A stretch of 34,222 nucleotides of DNA from a bacterium (GCA_022763385.1 JALEGQ010000046.1:1-34222), one strand, 5' to 3'. Shown: positions 23,846-33,048, counted from the stretch's first letter. Notes: generated from the sequence alone by a model not told the origin. Made by a program: numbers and translations.

Positions 23846-26143
23846 TTACTGGATTTTCTCGTCTCCTTGCGATTTCAGATCCCGCAAAAAGGCGATGATG
23901 GGCTCAGATCCGGTCTGGCTAAAATGGTACTGATCTACCCCCCGGTTACGACAGACCCGACGAATTCCGTAGTAATCCGAGTGGGCCATACCTCGGGTAA
24001 TCCAGATAACGAGGTCAGAGGGCGTGAGCTGGCTCGCATCACTCCGAAGACTGCGAGAATCATGAATCACAATGGGAACGTCTTCCAGGGCGGCTTCTAT
24101 CTTCTTCCGTCGCTCGGGAGTGTATTCTCCACCCCATATAATAACTCGTGAGTAGTGAAACTCCTTTCCCAGCAGATCTTCTGCTGGGGCGCGCTCTTCC
24201 CCATCATACAGGCGAAGATCCTCCTCTGAACAGAGCAACCACCGCGCAAGGGGACGGTAAGAATTTTGATCTCCCGAACGAAGAGCCTTCCGAAGCGCTT
24301 CGGTAGTCCCCTCTAAATCTTCTTCCAGCTTCCCGAGAAATCCAAAGAACAACGCACTGTCTCTCATGATATTCTGAAAACCTTCGGTCTCATGGTGAAC
24401 CAGAGCGATATCACAGAACGGAGAGAGAAGCGCTTGATTATACTGCCACACCGCTCGTATCCGAGCCTTCTCAGAGTCCGGCAGGGCAGCATGGAGCTTC
24501 GCTAGCACCCCCTGTTGTGCCACTGTTGCCCCAGAGCCAGCAAACTGTTCTGCCAGCTCTGAGAACCACTCTCGTCCCCTGCGATTCAGAGATGGAGACG
24601 GCGGTGAAGATGGCTCTCTTTCTTCTTTCGGCGAAGCAGTGAGCGAGGCGACGAATCGGTCGCCTTTTTCGTCGAGCAATACTTGAAGCGCTTCCGCTTC
24701 CATATCACTTACGGCACGTAATACGGGAAGAAGCTTTCCCGGTTCAGGGGGCTGCTTTCCGATGCAGAGATAGGCCTCTCGCTTTGCTTCTTCTCCCCTC
24801 TCCCGAGCTGCTTGATAGAACGGCAGGATCTCATGCGCCTCTGAGTACGAGGCGATACACTCAAAAAACCTCTCATCACTCTCTTCCTGCAGGAGAGCAA
24901 TTCCTTCTCGCACGAAAAAAGCAACCGTCTTTCCCTGACTCTTCCTTCTCCCAAGCTCAATGAGCCGATTCGTGGCCGAAGTGCCGTCCGATAGTGATAC
25001 ATCACCCTCATCAAGGAGAAACCGAGCGCACTGCTCCGGAGTTACGCCGTGTCTATGGACCGCTCGATACAACGTGTATCCAGCAGGGTTTCTGCGGAGC
25101 GATCGAAGCAATCCGAGCCGTTCTTCCTCTGGGATACTCGTCAAGAGCTCTCGCACATCGCTCGGCCTCATCTTTTTATCGAGCAGTGCCTTTATTCCCT
25201 CGACAGCAGTCCGTACTGAGGCAGCGGGATAGGACTCTGGAATCGGAAAAACCCGCACCAATCCATCTGCTTTCTTTGGCGCCTCCAGCAGTACCGCCTG
25301 CAGTGACGAGAGGCGCTGGCTGATCTCTTCTAACAGGTATGGATTAGTTTTTTCGACCATTCGGTACTGTTTTACGGGATCGTTCCCCACCAAAACCAGC
25401 GGCACTAATGACCGCTCGCCTTGCTGAACCAGATATGAAAGCTCTCCTAAAAAGGCATCTCGATAGATAGCAACACACTCTGTCCCCTTTTTTGCCAACT
25501 TCGAAAAAGTATCGAGCAATTCATGGTAGGTTTCGTGTCGACCACTCGACAAGGCTCGCAATTCGGCTACATCACCCAAGAAATGAATATCTAAATATTC
25601 TTCACCAACAAACTGTCGTCTTATTGCCAGTGGCCCGGAGATAATCGGCTCATCACCTCCCTCTCGCTCCACACGTTCGAGCCTTGGCGCCCCAACTTCT
25701 TCTAAAGCTTGGAGAACTTCTTCGCGAGAAGGAAAGTTGTTCAACAGATCAGAAACCACCGGATCAGATAGACAGCTTTGCAATCTTGCATCGGAGGCTC
25801 GGAGTTCATCTTTTAGGGATCGAACGAGTCCAAGGATATCTCGCGCTTCACCGCTCTCAAATAGCCCCTTCATTCCCTCGGGAGAAATAGCTCCGCTGAC
25901 TCCCTGAGCGCCGACCTGACCCATGGCTTCGAGAACTTCATCCTCGGCCCTCCCCGTGATTCTGACGATAGCGGAAACCGCGTGTTTCTTTCCGACACGG
26001 TTTTCATGCTCCATCCGAGCCTCCTCGGGATCAATGACTCTTCCTCTTAGTTCTGGAATCTCATCTAATAGCTCTTCGTCGGCACTGCCTGGTGGAAAAG
26101 TGCCCGAGCGATCTCGTGGGCAGCGATCTATCCGTTCTTTCAT
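23846..26143 (-). CDS. 765-residue protein of unknown function with C-terminal DUF2325-like domain
   Basis: Most of this cytoplasmic-looking protein is unrecognised: no signal peptide, no membrane span, acidic and largely helical. The C-terminal 100 residues (about 664-757) resemble DUF2325: RVIIWGG, then IHDSRS, SDLVIWITRGMAHSDYYGIRRVCRNRG and a final FLRDL helix, suggesting a small Rossmann-like fold with a conserved His. The middle part has repeated helical units around LLTSIPEEERLGLLRSL (about 340-400), reminiscent of helical-repeat scaffolds; a Ser/Pro-rich linker lies near 530. AAGAG precedes the ATG at 26143. It is upstream of fliG on the same strand and divergent from the nucleotidyltransferase. 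A link to flagellar function is only inferred from position. Confidence 0.75.
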   Translation of the reverse strand: MKERIDRCPRDRSGTFPPGSADEELLDEIPELRGRVIDPEEARMEHENRVGKKHAVSAIVRITGRAEDEVLEAMGQVGAQGVSGAISPEGMKGLFESGEARDILGLVRSLKDELRASDARLQSCLSDPVVSDLLNNFPSREEVLQALEEVGAPRLERVEREGGDEPIISGPLAIRRQFVGEEYLDIHFLGDVAELRALSSGRHETYHELLDTFSKLAKKGTECVAIYRDAFLGELSYLVQQGERSLVPLVLVGNDPVKQYRMVEKTNPYLLEEISQRLSSLQAVLLEAPKKADGLVRVFPIPESYPAASVRTAVEGIKALLDKKMRPSDVRELLTSIPEEERLGLLRSLRRNPAGYTLYRAVHRHGVTPEQCARFLLDEGDVSLSDGTSATNRLIELGRRKSQGKTVAFFVREGIALLQEESDERFFECIASYSEAHEILPFYQAARERGEEAKREAYLCIGKQPPEPGKLLPVLRAVSDMEAEALQVLLDEKGDRFVASLTASPKEEREPSSPPSPSLNRRGREWFSELAEQFAGSGATVAQQGVLAKLHAALPDSEKARIRAVWQYNQALLSPFCDIALVHHETEGFQNIMRDSALFFGFLGKLEEDLEGTTEALRKALRSGDQNSYRPLARWLLCSEEDLRLYDGEERAPAEDLLGKEFHYSRVIIWGGEYTPERRKKIEAALEDVPIVIHDSRSLRSDASQLTPSDLVIWITRGMAHSDYYGIRRVCRNRGVDQYHFSQTGSEPIIAFLRDLKSQGDEKIQ

Positions 26144-26247
26144 GGGGATCTCTTTTGATAACTACCGGAACAGGGTATTTTTGAGCTCCTTCCTAGTCAA
26201 ATGCAGCCCATGTATACTCCCCTTCGAGAAAGAATCGGAAAAGGATT

Positions 26248-27003
26248 ATGGAAGCGATGCTGCTTGCTGCCGGGCTTGGGAGTCGGCTTGGAGCGATCAC
26301 CAAAGAGACCCCCAAATGCCTCGTTGAGGTGGCTGGAAAACCGATATTACAGTGGAATATCGAGAAGCTCCGTTCGGCGGGGTGTCAGCTCCTCGTCATC
26401 AACCTCTTCCACCTCGGAGATCAGGTGGTTCATTTCCTCGAAACTCACCACTTTTTTGGGCTGGATATCCGGCTCTCACATGAGCCTGAACTGTACAACA
26501 CTGGAGGAGGCCTCCGCTTTGCAGAGGGACTCTTCTCGGGGAGCTCCCCGATTCTCGTGCTCAATGCTGATATTCTCTGCTCTCTTCCCCTGGGAGAGCT
26601 CTACCAACACCACCGAACTCGAGAGAACGCCGCAACCCTGGTGACCCGAGCACCGAATGATCCCCGTGTTCTCCTCTATCGCCACAATGCCGAAGGGTTC
26701 GGAGAGCTCCGAGGGTGGCGCAACAACGCTTCTGGCGACGAAGGGATGGTTTTTCCCGAAGATTCCCAAGCGGAGCTCACAGAACGAGGCTTCTGTGGTA
26801 TCCAGGTGATCTCACCTGTAATTTTCTCGCACTTTGGAAGACCTGAAGAGAAGCGCTCTTCGATTTTCGGTTATCTCGATGCCGTGCGGGAGGGGTGTGC
26901 CGTGGAGGAGTACGGGGCAGATGACGAGCACTGGTTCGACATCGGGACCGCCTCTCAACTGGAAGAATGTCAGAGCTTTTTTGCTACTCACGAGGTCGTG
27001 TAA
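26248..27003 (+). CDS. MurU-like sugar-phosphate nucleotidyltransferase
   Basis: This 251-residue protein is a GT-A-fold nucleotidyltransferase that joins an NTP to a sugar-1-phosphate. The signature LAAGLGSRLGAITKETPKCL at 6-25 is clear, followed by VAGKPILQW, the ELYNTGGGLRFA block near 90, metal-binding LNADIL near 108, and the closing WFDIGTASQLEE. The short length without a C-terminal beta-helix is nearest to MurU (N-acetylmuramate-1-phosphate uridylyltransferase of cell-wall recycling) or mannose-1-phosphate guanylyltransferase types. AAGGA lies only 2 nt before the ATG at 26248; an ATG at 26257 is an alternative, but MEAMLLAAG fits the family opening better. Confidence 0.88.
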   Translation: MEAMLLAAGLGSRLGAITKETPKCLVEVAGKPILQWNIEKLRSAGCQLLVINLFHLGDQVVHFLETHHFFGLDIRLSHEPELYNTGGGLRFAEGLFSGSSPILVLNADILCSLPLGELYQHHRTRENAATLVTRAPNDPRVLLYRHNAEGFGELRGWRNNASGDEGMVFPEDSQAELTERGFCGIQVISPVIFSHFGRPEEKRSSIFGYLDAVREGCAVEEYGADDEHWFDIGTASQLEECQSFFATHEVV

Positions 27004-27008
27004 TTTTT

Positions 27009-29165
27009 ATGTCTCTTTTCATTCAAGCTCTCCTGCTTGTCCTCTCTCTCGGCCTCACCTCTCAGCACCCGGCCATCGCGGAAGAGAGCGCTGCCTCCGA
27101 AACCGTTCATCAGCCGCATGTCAGCGCTCGACTTCTCAGTGAACAGGAGGTACTCGGCAGAGGGTTGCGGGAGACCTTCGCCCTTGAACTCACTCCTGAC
27201 CCGGAGTGGCACCTCTATTGGCGGTACGCTGGAGACTCCGGTGCTGCGCCGAAACTCCACTGGGAGGTCGAAGGCGCTTCCCTCGCGGCGGACACCCTCT
27301 GGCCGACTCCAGAACGGATAGCGGTTGGTCCCTTTGTAAACTACGGCTATACCTCTCAAACCCTCTTGCTGACGGAGCTTCCGATCCCAGACGATGCACC
27401 AGGTGAGATAACGATACGGCTTGATGCTGAGTGGCTCGTCTGCCAAGAAGAGTGCATCCCGGGGAACGGAGAATTTCAACTGACCCTTCCCGTTGATGAC
27501 GGGAGTAGCTCTCAGCCAAGTTCCCACTCCGCAAAGATTACCACAGCGCAACAGCAGCTCCCGAGCGCAGAAGATTCCCTCGAACTCTCTGTCCTGGCGG
27601 AGAGCGAAGAAACAGTTGTGGTGAGCTTCCCCCTCGCGAAATCGCCAGCAACTCAGCCGTTTTTCTATCCGGCTCATCCGGGAATCATTGAAAACGCTGC
27701 TCCCCAGCAATTTACCCGTTCTGGTACCACGGGGACGCTTACTCTTCAGAAATCGAAAGGACTTCGACATACCGGGCCACGCGAAGGTCTCCTCGTCATA
27801 AGGGGCGAATCAACCACCGAGAGCTACGCCGTCACCGTTCCGACACAACCAAACGAGGCGATCCCGGAAGAGACATCCTCCAAAGATACTCCTCACTCCC
27901 TGCTTAACATTCTCTTTCTCGCCTTTCTCGGCGGCATCATCCTCAATCTCATGCCGTGCGTCTTTCCAGTGCTCTCGATCAAGATCCTCAGCTTTCTTGA
28001 AAAATCGGGAAAACAGAGCCACCAGGTACGACGACACGGACTCTCGTTTGCCGCTGGAATTCTCGTATCCTTCTGGATCCTCGCGCTCTCAATCCGCGGT
28101 CTTCGGGAAGCGGGAGAACAGCTCGGTTGGGGATTCCAACTCCAGAACCCGGCCTTTGTCGCCTGTCTTATCCTCCTTCTCGTCGCCGTCGCGCTCAACC
28201 TCTTCGGCGTCTTTGAATTCGGCAGCTCAATCCAACGGCTTTCCGGCTCTCTCGATCGCGATGGCGAAAGCTACACCCACTCCTTCTTGAGCGGAATTCT
28301 CGCCACCCTCCTCGCCACTCCGTGCACCGCTCCCTTCATGGGGGGAGCCGTGGCCTACGGGATACAGGCCTCGCTTCTTCCATCCCTGGCGGTCTTCACC
28401 GCATTGGCACTCGGACTGGCGACACCCTACGTTGTACTCACGTTCTTCCCACGACTGCTCACCGCCCTTCCCCGTCCCGGAGTGTGGATGGAGACCTTTA
28501 AAGAACTCATGGGATTCCCGGTTCTCCTCACCGCCCTGTGGTTACTGTGGGTCTACGAAAAGCAGAGCAGCTCGCAGCAACTCCTCGCCCTCCTCCTCGC
28601 TCTTCTCACGGTCTCTTTCGCCTGTTGGGGATACGGGAAGATCGCGCCGCTCTGCGCCTCTCGCAAGAGACAACGGATAGGGATGCTCTTTTTTATAACC
28701 CTCACCGCCCTCTCACTCTGGATCTGCATTCCGAGAACCGAGAAGGCTCTCGAGCAGCACACCTCATCGAGCACCACCTCCCAGAACCACCCGAGCGAGG
28801 GAGAAAAAGATAGCCACGGCCTGCTATGGCTTACCTTTTCACCGACCACGGTGGAGACACTGCTCAATGAAGGCCGGCCGGTCTATATCGACTTTACCGC
28901 CGCATGGTGCATCACCTGCCAGGTCAATAAACGAGTCATCTTCGGTTCTGAAGAGTTACGAGAAGAATTTCGAGAACGAAACGTCGCTCTTGTCCGAGGC
29001 GACTGGACGAACGAAGACCCCCTCATCACCGCCGAGCTCGAAAAATTCGAGCGGCTCGGAGTACCACTCAATGTGCTGTATGATCCCAAGTACCCTTCAG
29101 AACCAACGGTGTTTCCGTCCGTACTCACCCCCCAGATCGTACGAGAAGCCCTTGAAAAACTGTAG
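27009..29165 (+). CDS. ScsB/DsbD-type thiol:disulfide interchange protein
   Basis: The protein carries electrons from cytoplasmic thioredoxin across the inner membrane to periplasmic disulfide partners. Of 718 residues, 1-24 form a signal peptide. The N-terminal periplasmic part (about 30-280) contains the DsbD-alpha-like WLVCQEECIPG near 150. An eight-span membrane domain (about 295-600) has redox Cys in NLMPCVFPV near 318 and LLATPCTAPFMG near 438. A C-terminal thioredoxin domain has AAWCITCQ near 633. The enlarged N-domain is like ScsB. The ATG at 27009 begins 5 nt after the previous stop; the frame is open upstream to 26967, inside that gene. A periplasmic redoxin follows and may be a client. 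Confidence 0.92.
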   Translation: MSLFIQALLLVLSLGLTSQHPAIAEESAASETVHQPHVSARLLSEQEVLGRGLRETFALELTPDPEWHLYWRYAGDSGAAPKLHWEVEGASLAADTLWPTPERIAVGPFVNYGYTSQTLLLTELPIPDDAPGEITIRLDAEWLVCQEECIPGNGEFQLTLPVDDGSSSQPSSHSAKITTAQQQLPSAEDSLELSVLAESEETVVVSFPLAKSPATQPFFYPAHPGIIENAAPQQFTRSGTTGTLTLQKSKGLRHTGPREGLLVIRGESTTESYAVTVPTQPNEAIPEETSSKDTPHSLLNILFLAFLGGIILNLMPCVFPVLSIKILSFLEKSGKQSHQVRRHGLSFAAGILVSFWILALSIRGLREAGEQLGWGFQLQNPAFVACLILLLVAVALNLFGVFEFGSSIQRLSGSLDRDGESYTHSFLSGILATLLATPCTAPFMGGAVAYGIQASLLPSLAVFTALALGLATPYVVLTFFPRLLTALPRPGVWMETFKELMGFPVLLTALWLLWVYEKQSSSQQLLALLLALLTVSFACWGYGKIAPLCASRKRQRIGMLFFITLTALSLWICIPRTEKALEQHTSSSTTSQNHPSEGEKDSHGLLWLTFSPTTVETLLNEGRPVYIDFTAAWCITCQVNKRVIFGSEELREEFRERNVALVRGDWTNEDPLITAELEKFERLGVPLNVLYDPKYPSEPTVFPSVLTPQIVREALEKL

Positions 29166-29262
29166 CGTCTCTTCACCTTGTCCTTTCCTCTTTCCTCACG
29201 GTACAACGGGGGAAGGCACGGTAATGCAAACCTCGGGGTGTAGCCCCAAATCGGAGGAACGA

Positions 29263-29883
29263 ATGAATCGAAAACACACTGTAACCCTCTTACTCTCACT
29301 ACTCGTAGCACTCACTCTCCCAGGAATCGCCTTCGCCGAAATCGAGGTCGGAGAGATGGCCCCTCAATTCACCGCCGTAGATTCAAACGGAAACGAGCAC
29401 AACCTGAAAGACTTCAGGGGAAAGAACGTCGTTCTTGAATGGACTAATCCCCGGTGCCCCTACGTCGTAAAGCACTACGACACCAAGAACATGCAGTCCC
29501 TCCAGAAAAAGTATACCGACAAGGGGGTTATCTGGCTCACCATCAACTCCTCAGCAGAAGGAAAGCAGGGCAATCTCTCAGCAGAAGAGGCGAATCGATC
29601 AATCGCCGAAAGTGGCAGTGCTCAAACCGCCTACCTCCTTGATCCAGAGGGCAAGATCGGAAAGATGTACGGCGCGCGCACCACTCCTCACATGTACGTC
29701 ATCGACGGTGAGGGAACCCTCGTCTACGCTGGAGCAATCGACAACAATAGCTCCAGCCGACACACCACCGTCGCCAACGCCAAGAACTACGTCGCAGAAG
29801 CCCTCGACGCCATTATGATGAACAAGCCCGTTGAAGTCGCTGCCACCAACGCCTACGGCTGCTCCGTGAAGTACAAGTCTTAG
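29263..29883 (+). CDS. Periplasmic thioredoxin-fold redoxin (AhpC/TSA-like)
   Basis: This 206-residue protein has a signal peptide (1-25, ending AFA) and a redoxin fold: GEMAPQFTAVDSNGNEH, LKDFRGKNVVLEWTNPRCPY with a single active-site Cys65, LLDPEGKIGKMYGARTTPHMYVID with the cis-Pro, and a conserved tail ending GCSVKYKS with Cys200. Such one-plus-one Cys proteins reduce peroxides or protein thiols in the periplasm. The start is set by GGAGGA at 29253-29258, 4 nt before the ATG. It follows the DsbD-type gene by 97 nt, so DsbD may keep it reduced. The frame is open far upstream but that is not coding. Confidence 0.92.
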   Translation: MNRKHTVTLLLSLLVALTLPGIAFAEIEVGEMAPQFTAVDSNGNEHNLKDFRGKNVVLEWTNPRCPYVVKHYDTKNMQSLQKKYTDKGVIWLTINSSAEGKQGNLSAEEANRSIAESGSAQTAYLLDPEGKIGKMYGARTTPHMYVIDGEGTLVYAGAIDNNSSSRHTTVANAKNYVAEALDAIMMNKPVEVAATNAYGCSVKYKS

Positions 29884-29895
29884 GATCTTGCAAAG

Positions 29896-29907
29896 TTCTA
29901 CGTAGAA
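29896..29907. promoter_or_regulatory. 12-bp perfect palindrome after the redoxin gene
   Basis: TTCTACGTAGAA is a perfect palindrome 13 nt after the redoxin stop. It could be a protein-binding site; its position at a 3' end makes the role unclear. Confidence 0.4.
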
Positions 29908-29930
29908 GCATTTACGTGACTGCCGAAAAA

Positions 29931-29983
29931 GCGGGTACGGGCGGAAGCCTATGTAGGCATCCTGAGAATAACCCCGTACCCGC
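29931..29983. terminator. Long hairpin with internal hairpin, possible redoxin terminator
   Basis: GCGGGTACGGG (29931-29941) and CCCGTACCCGC (29973-29983) pair over 11 bp. The 31-nt loop contains a second stem, GCCTA/TAGGC. There is no T-run afterwards, so it may instead block 3'-exonucleases or be an intergenic repeat; the GGGTAC core is shared with the REP-like motif at 17083. Confidence 0.45.
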
Positions 29984-30104
29984 TGACGAAGCTTTCTGCC
30001 TCGGCACTAAGGGGCACAAAAGACGGTGAAATGTTGCCCCCCAGAGCCGGAATACCGAAAGACTTTTTCTATCCTTTTTTTGCTTCGGAGCCACAACGCT
30101 GATA

Positions 30105-30157
30105 CCGTTTGGAACGGATACGGCGCTGTGTGCCGTACCCCAGGCCGTATATGGCCT
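30105..30157 (+). promoter_or_regulatory. Three stacked hairpins ahead of the ELWxxDGT gene
   Basis: Three short perfect stems follow one another: CCGTT-tgg-AACGG (30105-30117), TACGGC-gctgtgt-GCCGTA (30119-30137) and AGGCC-gtatat-GGCCT (30142-30157). They end 36 nt before the ATG at 30193, so if transcription starts upstream they would fold in the mRNA leader. No known riboswitch was recognised. The whole 309-bp gap 29884-30192 has no credible gene. Confidence 0.4.
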
Positions 30158-30192
30158 CTACCTCGTATGCACTCGGCTCTCTGGAGAATGCC

Positions 30193-33048
30193 ATGGTTCC
30201 TCATCCCAAGATTGTTTTGTCGCCGATTTTTTTATTCCCAGAGAGAAACAGCCACTCTGTTTGTTCTCTCGTACTCCTTCTCTTTGCTCTCTTATTTTCA
30301 CCGTTCCGCGTAGAGGCACAGCTGTCGGCGATACCCCTTGCAGACCTGAATCAAAGTTCACTTGACCTTGGGATTAGTTACCGTGATGTCGCCGCTGACG
30401 GCAACTCTGCCGTAGTAAAGTGGGATCAGGGTCTGCTTCGTTATGATCGGGGAAGTGGTGCTTCTCACATCGTTATAAGCGACAGATTTCATGGGCTTGC
30501 TGTGGATCGCTATGGCATTCTGGCAGTGGAGCTCGACGTTGACCAGCAGGGCTTCTCTCTCTTTCGCTATGACTTTTCCTCAAATGTTCTCTCCCCACTG
30601 CAATATTTTTCCTCGGCAAAGTCCCCCATGATATATGGCACACCCGAGTACTCGTTAGTAATCTTTGAGGTGGCTAACCAAAGCAATGTCTATGAGGTGT
30701 GGAGGATTAACAATCTCACGGTAGCACCCTTACCAAATGTCCGAGGGAATGCATCTATACAGCGGTATGGAGACGAGCTGTATATCTGGAAAGATTCCCG
30801 GATTTACACAAGCAATGGGGCGGCGGTCGGATCGAGAGAGTTTCCGAACGTTTCATCAAGCGCTGGCGCCTACTATATCGACAACTCCAGTGCTGGCGGC
30901 AGCGAGATCCGAGAACGCGCATCAGGGAATATCGCTGAATTTACCTTCCCGTATATCTCAGATGCCTTTCGGCGTTGTCGGCTCAGCTATATCACCCCAA
31001 ACTCTAGCATCTCACGATACCTGGGGGGCTACCTTTGGCGCTCGGCCTCTGGCTCAGTGAGCTACTGGAACGGAAGAGATGCAACTGGCACACAGCTCCA
31101 AAATATTCCATGCAATGCCAACATCGATCAGCAACGGTTTACCGTTTGGCCAGACACATCATCAGTTGGAAGAGTTACACAACTGAATACTCCTTTTTTC
31201 CTTGATCGTACTCGGGGGGTTGGCGCGGTATATCGGGGAGCGAACGGCATCACTGCCTCGTTCATTCCAAATTTAATGAACCGCTACAGAAATTTTTATG
31301 AGGGAATTCAGACGATCCGAAATTCGAAGTTTATTGCCGGGGATGATCTCAATACGGGTGATAGAGTGTACTTGAAGCTCATAAATGGTACGGGCGTATC
31401 GTCTCCAGCTACTTCGATAAAGATTCGTGTGCCCGGCACTGTTAGCTTTTATCACCAGGATGAAGGGCTCGCAAAGGTAGGTCTCTCTGGATTTTACACA
31501 GGGCGTGATTTCAATGGTTGGTCCTCGCTATATGACAATACCCAACGATTAACAGACCTTATCCCCAGTCATAATGGCAACCAATTCAATGTCGGGAGTT
31601 TTCCAACCCTACATGAAAATGTAGACGACGGTATTCTCCTCTCCTATTTTTCAACCTCAAACGGCCAACAGTCGGCCGTCATGGATTTTCAAGGAAACAT
31701 TGCCCAGAATTTAGGATTTGATCTCCGGTACGATTCCACCATCATCAAATCTGAAGGAGCACTCTACATTCAAGGCCCCTCCTATCCACAACCAGCGAAG
31801 ATTTTGCGATTGAGTTCTGCCCATCAGCCACTACAAATGTTGGCTCAATCCCAAAATGCATTAGAACTCATCGGTGTACATCAAGGAGCTGTTGTCTATG
31901 TTGATGGAGCTGAACTTAAGCTTCGTGACGCATCAGGAAACGTTCACCAGCTCGCTCAGCTCAGCTTTCCTTCACCCGATCTTAATGATGATGCGATTGA
32001 TACCACTGAAGGGTTGTATTTTGATTTTGATGACGACCTCTGGTTCTCCGATGGAACACCATCCGGTTCTCGCCTGATAGCCTCTTCAAACTATGGCTAT
32101 GACATTGAGTATTTTATTGCTGGAGATAAGCTGGCTTGGATAGAAAGCCGTGAGTTAAAGTATCTAGATGCTCATGATGTTCCTCAGACGATAATGCAAA
32201 ACGTCTCTGAGGCTATCCAATGGGGAAGCCAGGTATTCTTTTCCGACTCACAGTCCTTCTTTCGCTTCGATGGAGTCGTGGTGACTTCCCTCCCGTCATT
32301 GCCTGCTGCCTTTGGTGAGAGTGTAGTCATTGAGGGAGATCTTTATCGTACCAAATTTCAACCTACTCCCGCGCTAGGAGTTTTTGACTTCAAGACTTTG
32401 GCTGAAAGCACTGTTGCGACACCAACTCTCCCGTATGGAGTCGATGGAGTTCCGCTTACTTCAGCTTCGTCCGCAATTCAGGGATATGAACCGGGTATCG
32501 TCACCCAAGGGGGACTCCAACTCTTGTTGGATCTTACGGATCTTCAATCTGGCTACCCACAGCTATCCTCATACTCCGGGACATACGATGGAGCCCAACA
32601 AGTGAAAGGAGGTCTATTCATCTCCGCTGATGGTGGCCTCACTGGAGGTGAGCCGTGGAGAATCGATGGGCTCGCTTTTGTCGACCACCGCGAAGATCTC
32701 GCCATTGAACTGGGAGCTCCCGTCCTCCGAAGCACTCGTCCAGTGCTTGGAACCACCGTTACACTGAAAGTTGACAATCTCCAGGCCGGAGAACAGATCG
32801 TCACTGCTATTGGAACGGTACAGAACTCTCCGACAGTCATTGGCCCCATCAGAGACTGGGTAGGACTGGGAACCGCCATACTGGTCGGACCAGTAGCCGC
32901 GACTGGCCAGCGAGAAACGATCAATCTTCCACTACCAAACGATCCAACCCTTGTGGGTGCCAACTTGGCGGTTCAGGTTTTCGTCATTGATGCCACGGGC
33001 AGTATTCGATCGAGCAATCCGCTGACTTGGATAGCAAATACAAATTAA
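30193..33048 (+). CDS. Large secreted ELWxxDGT-like repeat protein
   Basis: The 951-residue protein begins at the ATG 30193, with GGAG at 30183-30186 six nt upstream; the frame is open to 30109 but the upstream part is leader. An N-terminal signal peptide ends near VEAQ (about residue 42). The body (about 45-840) is beta-rich with irregular repeats of about 40-60 residues, the clearest being DLWFSDGTPSGSRL near 650 and GLTGGEPWRIDG near 816, as in ELWxxDGT propellers of Myxococcales. The C-terminal 100 residues form a beta domain with LPLPNDPTLVGANLAVQVFVID, common at the ends of exported proteins in planctomycetes and deltaproteobacteria. Its function is unknown; surface or extracellular. 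By eye the gene is more AT-rich than its neighbours, which may mark later acquisition. Confidence 0.82.
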   Translation: MVPHPKIVLSPIFLFPERNSHSVCSLVLLLFALLFSPFRVEAQLSAIPLADLNQSSLDLGISYRDVAADGNSAVVKWDQGLLRYDRGSGASHIVISDRFHGLAVDRYGILAVELDVDQQGFSLFRYDFSSNVLSPLQYFSSAKSPMIYGTPEYSLVIFEVANQSNVYEVWRINNLTVAPLPNVRGNASIQRYGDELYIWKDSRIYTSNGAAVGSREFPNVSSSAGAYYIDNSSAGGSEIRERASGNIAEFTFPYISDAFRRCRLSYITPNSSISRYLGGYLWRSASGSVSYWNGRDATGTQLQNIPCNANIDQQRFTVWPDTSSVGRVTQLNTPFFLDRTRGVGAVYRGANGITASFIPNLMNRYRNFYEGIQTIRNSKFIAGDDLNTGDRVYLKLINGTGVSSPATSIKIRVPGTVSFYHQDEGLAKVGLSGFYTGRDFNGWSSLYDNTQRLTDLIPSHNGNQFNVGSFPTLHENVDDGILLSYFSTSNGQQSAVMDFQGNIAQNLGFDLRYDSTIIKSEGALYIQGPSYPQPAKILRLSSAHQPLQMLAQSQNALELIGVHQGAVVYVDGAELKLRDASGNVHQLAQLSFPSPDLNDDAIDTTEGLYFDFDDDLWFSDGTPSGSRLIASSNYGYDIEYFIAGDKLAWIESRELKYLDAHDVPQTIMQNVSEAIQWGSQVFFSDSQSFFRFDGVVVTSLPSLPAAFGESVVIEGDLYRTKFQPTPALGVFDFKTLAESTVATPTLPYGVDGVPLTSASSAIQGYEPGIVTQGGLQLLLDLTDLQSGYPQLSSYSGTYDGAQQVKGGLFISADGGLTGGEPWRIDGLAFVDHREDLAIELGAPVLRSTRPVLGTTVTLKVDNLQAGEQIVTAIGTVQNSPTVIGPIRDWVGLGTAILVGPVAATGQRETINLPLPNDPTLVGANLAVQVFVIDATGSIRSSNPLTWIANTN

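Noticed and set aside
26213-26218. TATACT as a -10 box for the nucleotidyltransferase gene
   Set aside because: No acceptable -35 hexamer at 16-18 nt upstream.
26967-27008. Upstream extension of the DsbD-type gene into the nucleotidyltransferase gene
   Set aside because: The ATG at 27009 opens directly with a signal peptide; the upstream residues would spoil it.
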